From positions 1-5,844 of the forward strand of contig DAOVGW010000043.1 of assembly GCA_030672225.1 (NCBI GenBank): a DNA stretch of 5,844 nucleotides, read 5' to 3'. Below, piece by piece: positions 4,840-5,844 of this stretch. The notes under the pieces are model-generated. The model ran no database searches and was not told the origin of the DNA. It worked only from the letters and a program-made list of their open reading frames with translations. Each line of letters opens with the position of its first letter. Position 1 is the first letter of the stretch. Made by a program: the position numbers and the translations under genes. This DNA comes from Dehalococcoidales bacterium. Its GTDB lineage: Bacteria; Chloroflexota; Dehalococcoidia; Dehalococcoidales; ARS1013.

Positions 4840-5844
4840 ATGACCGCCAAACGAGGAATGGATAGCGCCAGCCGCCTGCCAACCAATACGTATTTGTGGC
4901 CGCTCAGGCGGTATACCGAAATGTATCGCCGCTCGATGGATGACCCTGAAGCATTCTGGGCAGAGCAGGCACGAAAGCTGGACTGGTTTAAAACCTGGGA
5001 CAGGGTCCTTGAGTGGCAGCCGCCCTATGCCAAGTGGTTTGTCGGGGGAAAGCTCAACGTCTCTTTCCAGTGTGTTGACCGCCATGCCACGACGTGGCGA
5101 AAAAGCAAAGTGGCCATCTACTGGGAGGGCGAGCCCGGCGATACCAGGGTGCTCAGCTACTCCACCCTCTTCCGCGAGGTCAACCACTTTGCCTCAGTGC
5201 TCAAGAGACTGGGGATAGGCAAAGGGGACAAGATTGCCCTTTATCTGCCGATGATTCCAGAGCTACCGATTTTTATGCTTGCCTGCGGGCGAATCGGGGC
5301 AGTGCACACGGTGATATTCTCCGGGTTCAGCCCCCAGGCGATAGCCGACAGGGTCAATGATACCCAGGCGAAGGTCATTATCACCGCTGACGGCGGCTAC
5401 CGCCGCGGCAAGACAGTCAAGCTCAAAGAGCTAACTGACGAGGCAGTAAAGCTCTGCCCCTCGGTGGAGAAGGTGGTTGTGATTAAGAGGACGGGAGAAG
5501 CAGTCCCGTGGACTAAGGGCAGAGATATCTGGCTCTCCTCGTTGCTTGATGAGCCTCATGAGCCGGTTGCGCCTGAGCCCGTGGAAGCTACCCATCCGCT
5601 GTACATACTTTATACCTCAGGGATTACCGGCAAGCCGAAGGGTATTATCCACAGCACCGGCGGCTATCTGGTATACAACCATTCAACCTACCAGTGGGTC
5701 TTCAATGCAAGGGAGGAGTCTGTCTTCTGGTGCACCGCTGATGTCGGCTGGGTAACCGGTCACAGCTCCATAGTATACGCCCCTTTATCCCACGGTGCTG
5801 CCATTGTCCTATATGAAGGAGCTCCTGATTACCCGACTATTGAC
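4840..5844 (+). CDS. acs: AMP-forming acetyl-CoA synthetase (acetate-CoA ligase), N-terminal 335 residues, cut by the right window edge
   Basis: This family activates acetate with ATP to acetyl-AMP and then forms acetyl-CoA in the cytoplasm. About half of the usual 630-660 residues is present. Visible are an N-terminal region with FWAEQARKLDWFKTWD (39-54), as in acyl-CoA synthetases of the Acs group, GRIGAVHTVIFSGFSP, an ITADGGYRRGK segment (Arg188-Arg189) where Acs binds CoA, the ATP-binding loop YTSGITGKPKG (258-268) and TADVGWVTGHSSIVYAPL (299-316). In the last, Val305 and Thr306 match the acetate-pocket residues of characterised Acs. Propionyl-CoA synthetase and similar short-chain ligases remain possible, since the C-terminal half is missing. 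The ATP loop has Ile262 where Ser or Thr is the rule. The start ATG has GGAGG five bases upstream. It probably shares a transcript with the preceding gene, though the 55-base gap leaves room for its own control. Confidence 0.9.
   Translation, partial: MTAKRGMDSASRLPTNTYLWPLRRYTEMYRRSMDDPEAFWAEQARKLDWFKTWDRVLEWQPPYAKWFVGGKLNVSFQCVDRHATTWRKSKVAIYWEGEPGDTRVLSYSTLFREVNHFASVLKRLGIGKGDKIALYLPMIPELPIFMLACGRIGAVHTVIFSGFSPQAIADRVNDTQAKVIITADGGYRRGKTVKLKELTDEAVKLCPSVEKVVVIKRTGEAVPWTKGRDIWLSSLLDEPHEPVAPEPVEATHPLYILYTSGITGKPKGIIHSTGGYLVYNHSTYQWVFNAREESVFWCTADVGWVTGHSSIVYAPLSHGAAIVLYEGAPDYPTID

Larger units (their letters stand above)
4787..4843 (+). other. 18-codon reading frame overlapping the acs start (doubtful)
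   Basis: An ATG two bases after the nucleotidyltransferase stop opens an 18-codon frame (MAAVTPAESPQ...) whose TGA overlaps the acs ATG as ATGA. No clear ribosome binding site precedes it. It could be a coupling or leader peptide, or simply a chance frame in a 55-base gap. I recognise no family. Confidence 0.2.

Noticed and set aside
4717..5187. 156-codon open frame on the minus strand across the nucleotidyltransferase end and acs start
   Set aside because: It is antisense to two well-supported genes, shows no recognisable motifs, and long antisense frames are common opposite G+C-rich codons.

Overview
The window looks like an ordinary chromosomal stretch of a free-living bacterium with roughly half G+C. 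Two transcription units diverge from one promoter region at about 3518-3689. Gene content, protein style (a cysteine-free, membrane-anchored double parvulin and a MobB with a C-terminal extension) and gene order remind me of Chloroflexota, especially Dehalococcoidia. That placement is from memory and is not proven by the sequence. I see no rRNA, tRNA, CRISPR, insertion sequence, integrase or phage gene, and no gene-free stretch longer than about 175 bases.

Leftward unit (minus strand, read from right to left): mobB (3517-2861, molybdenum cofactor nucleotide attachment), a membrane-anchored protein with two parvulin-type domains (2820-1546), hom (1521-220, homoserine dehydrogenase with ACT domain) and thrC (from 214, running off the left edge, threonine synthase). 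Gaps are 40, 24 and 5 bases, so this is very probably one operon. hom and thrC act in the same route from aspartate semialdehyde to threonine. mobB and the parvulin protein have no evident biochemical link to it. A good sigma-70-type promoter (TTGCAC, 17 bases, TATAAT) lies just upstream of mobB.

Rightward unit (plus strand): a sugar-1-phosphate nucleotidyltransferase with a C-terminal left-handed beta-helix (3690-4784), then after 55 bases an AMP-forming acetyl-CoA synthetase-like gene (from 4840, cut by the right edge). A candidate promoter (TTTCCA, 18 bases, TATACT) precedes the first gene. The 55-base gap holds a small hairpin and an 18-codon reading frame whose stop overlaps the acs start as ATGA.

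Points worth a second look: a perfect 7+7 palindrome between the two divergent promoters; an isoleucine in the usually Ser/Thr position of the acs ATP-binding loop; both parvulin domains having Trp where the family usually has a His; and a TTG start for the parvulin gene. I found no convincing undescribed system.
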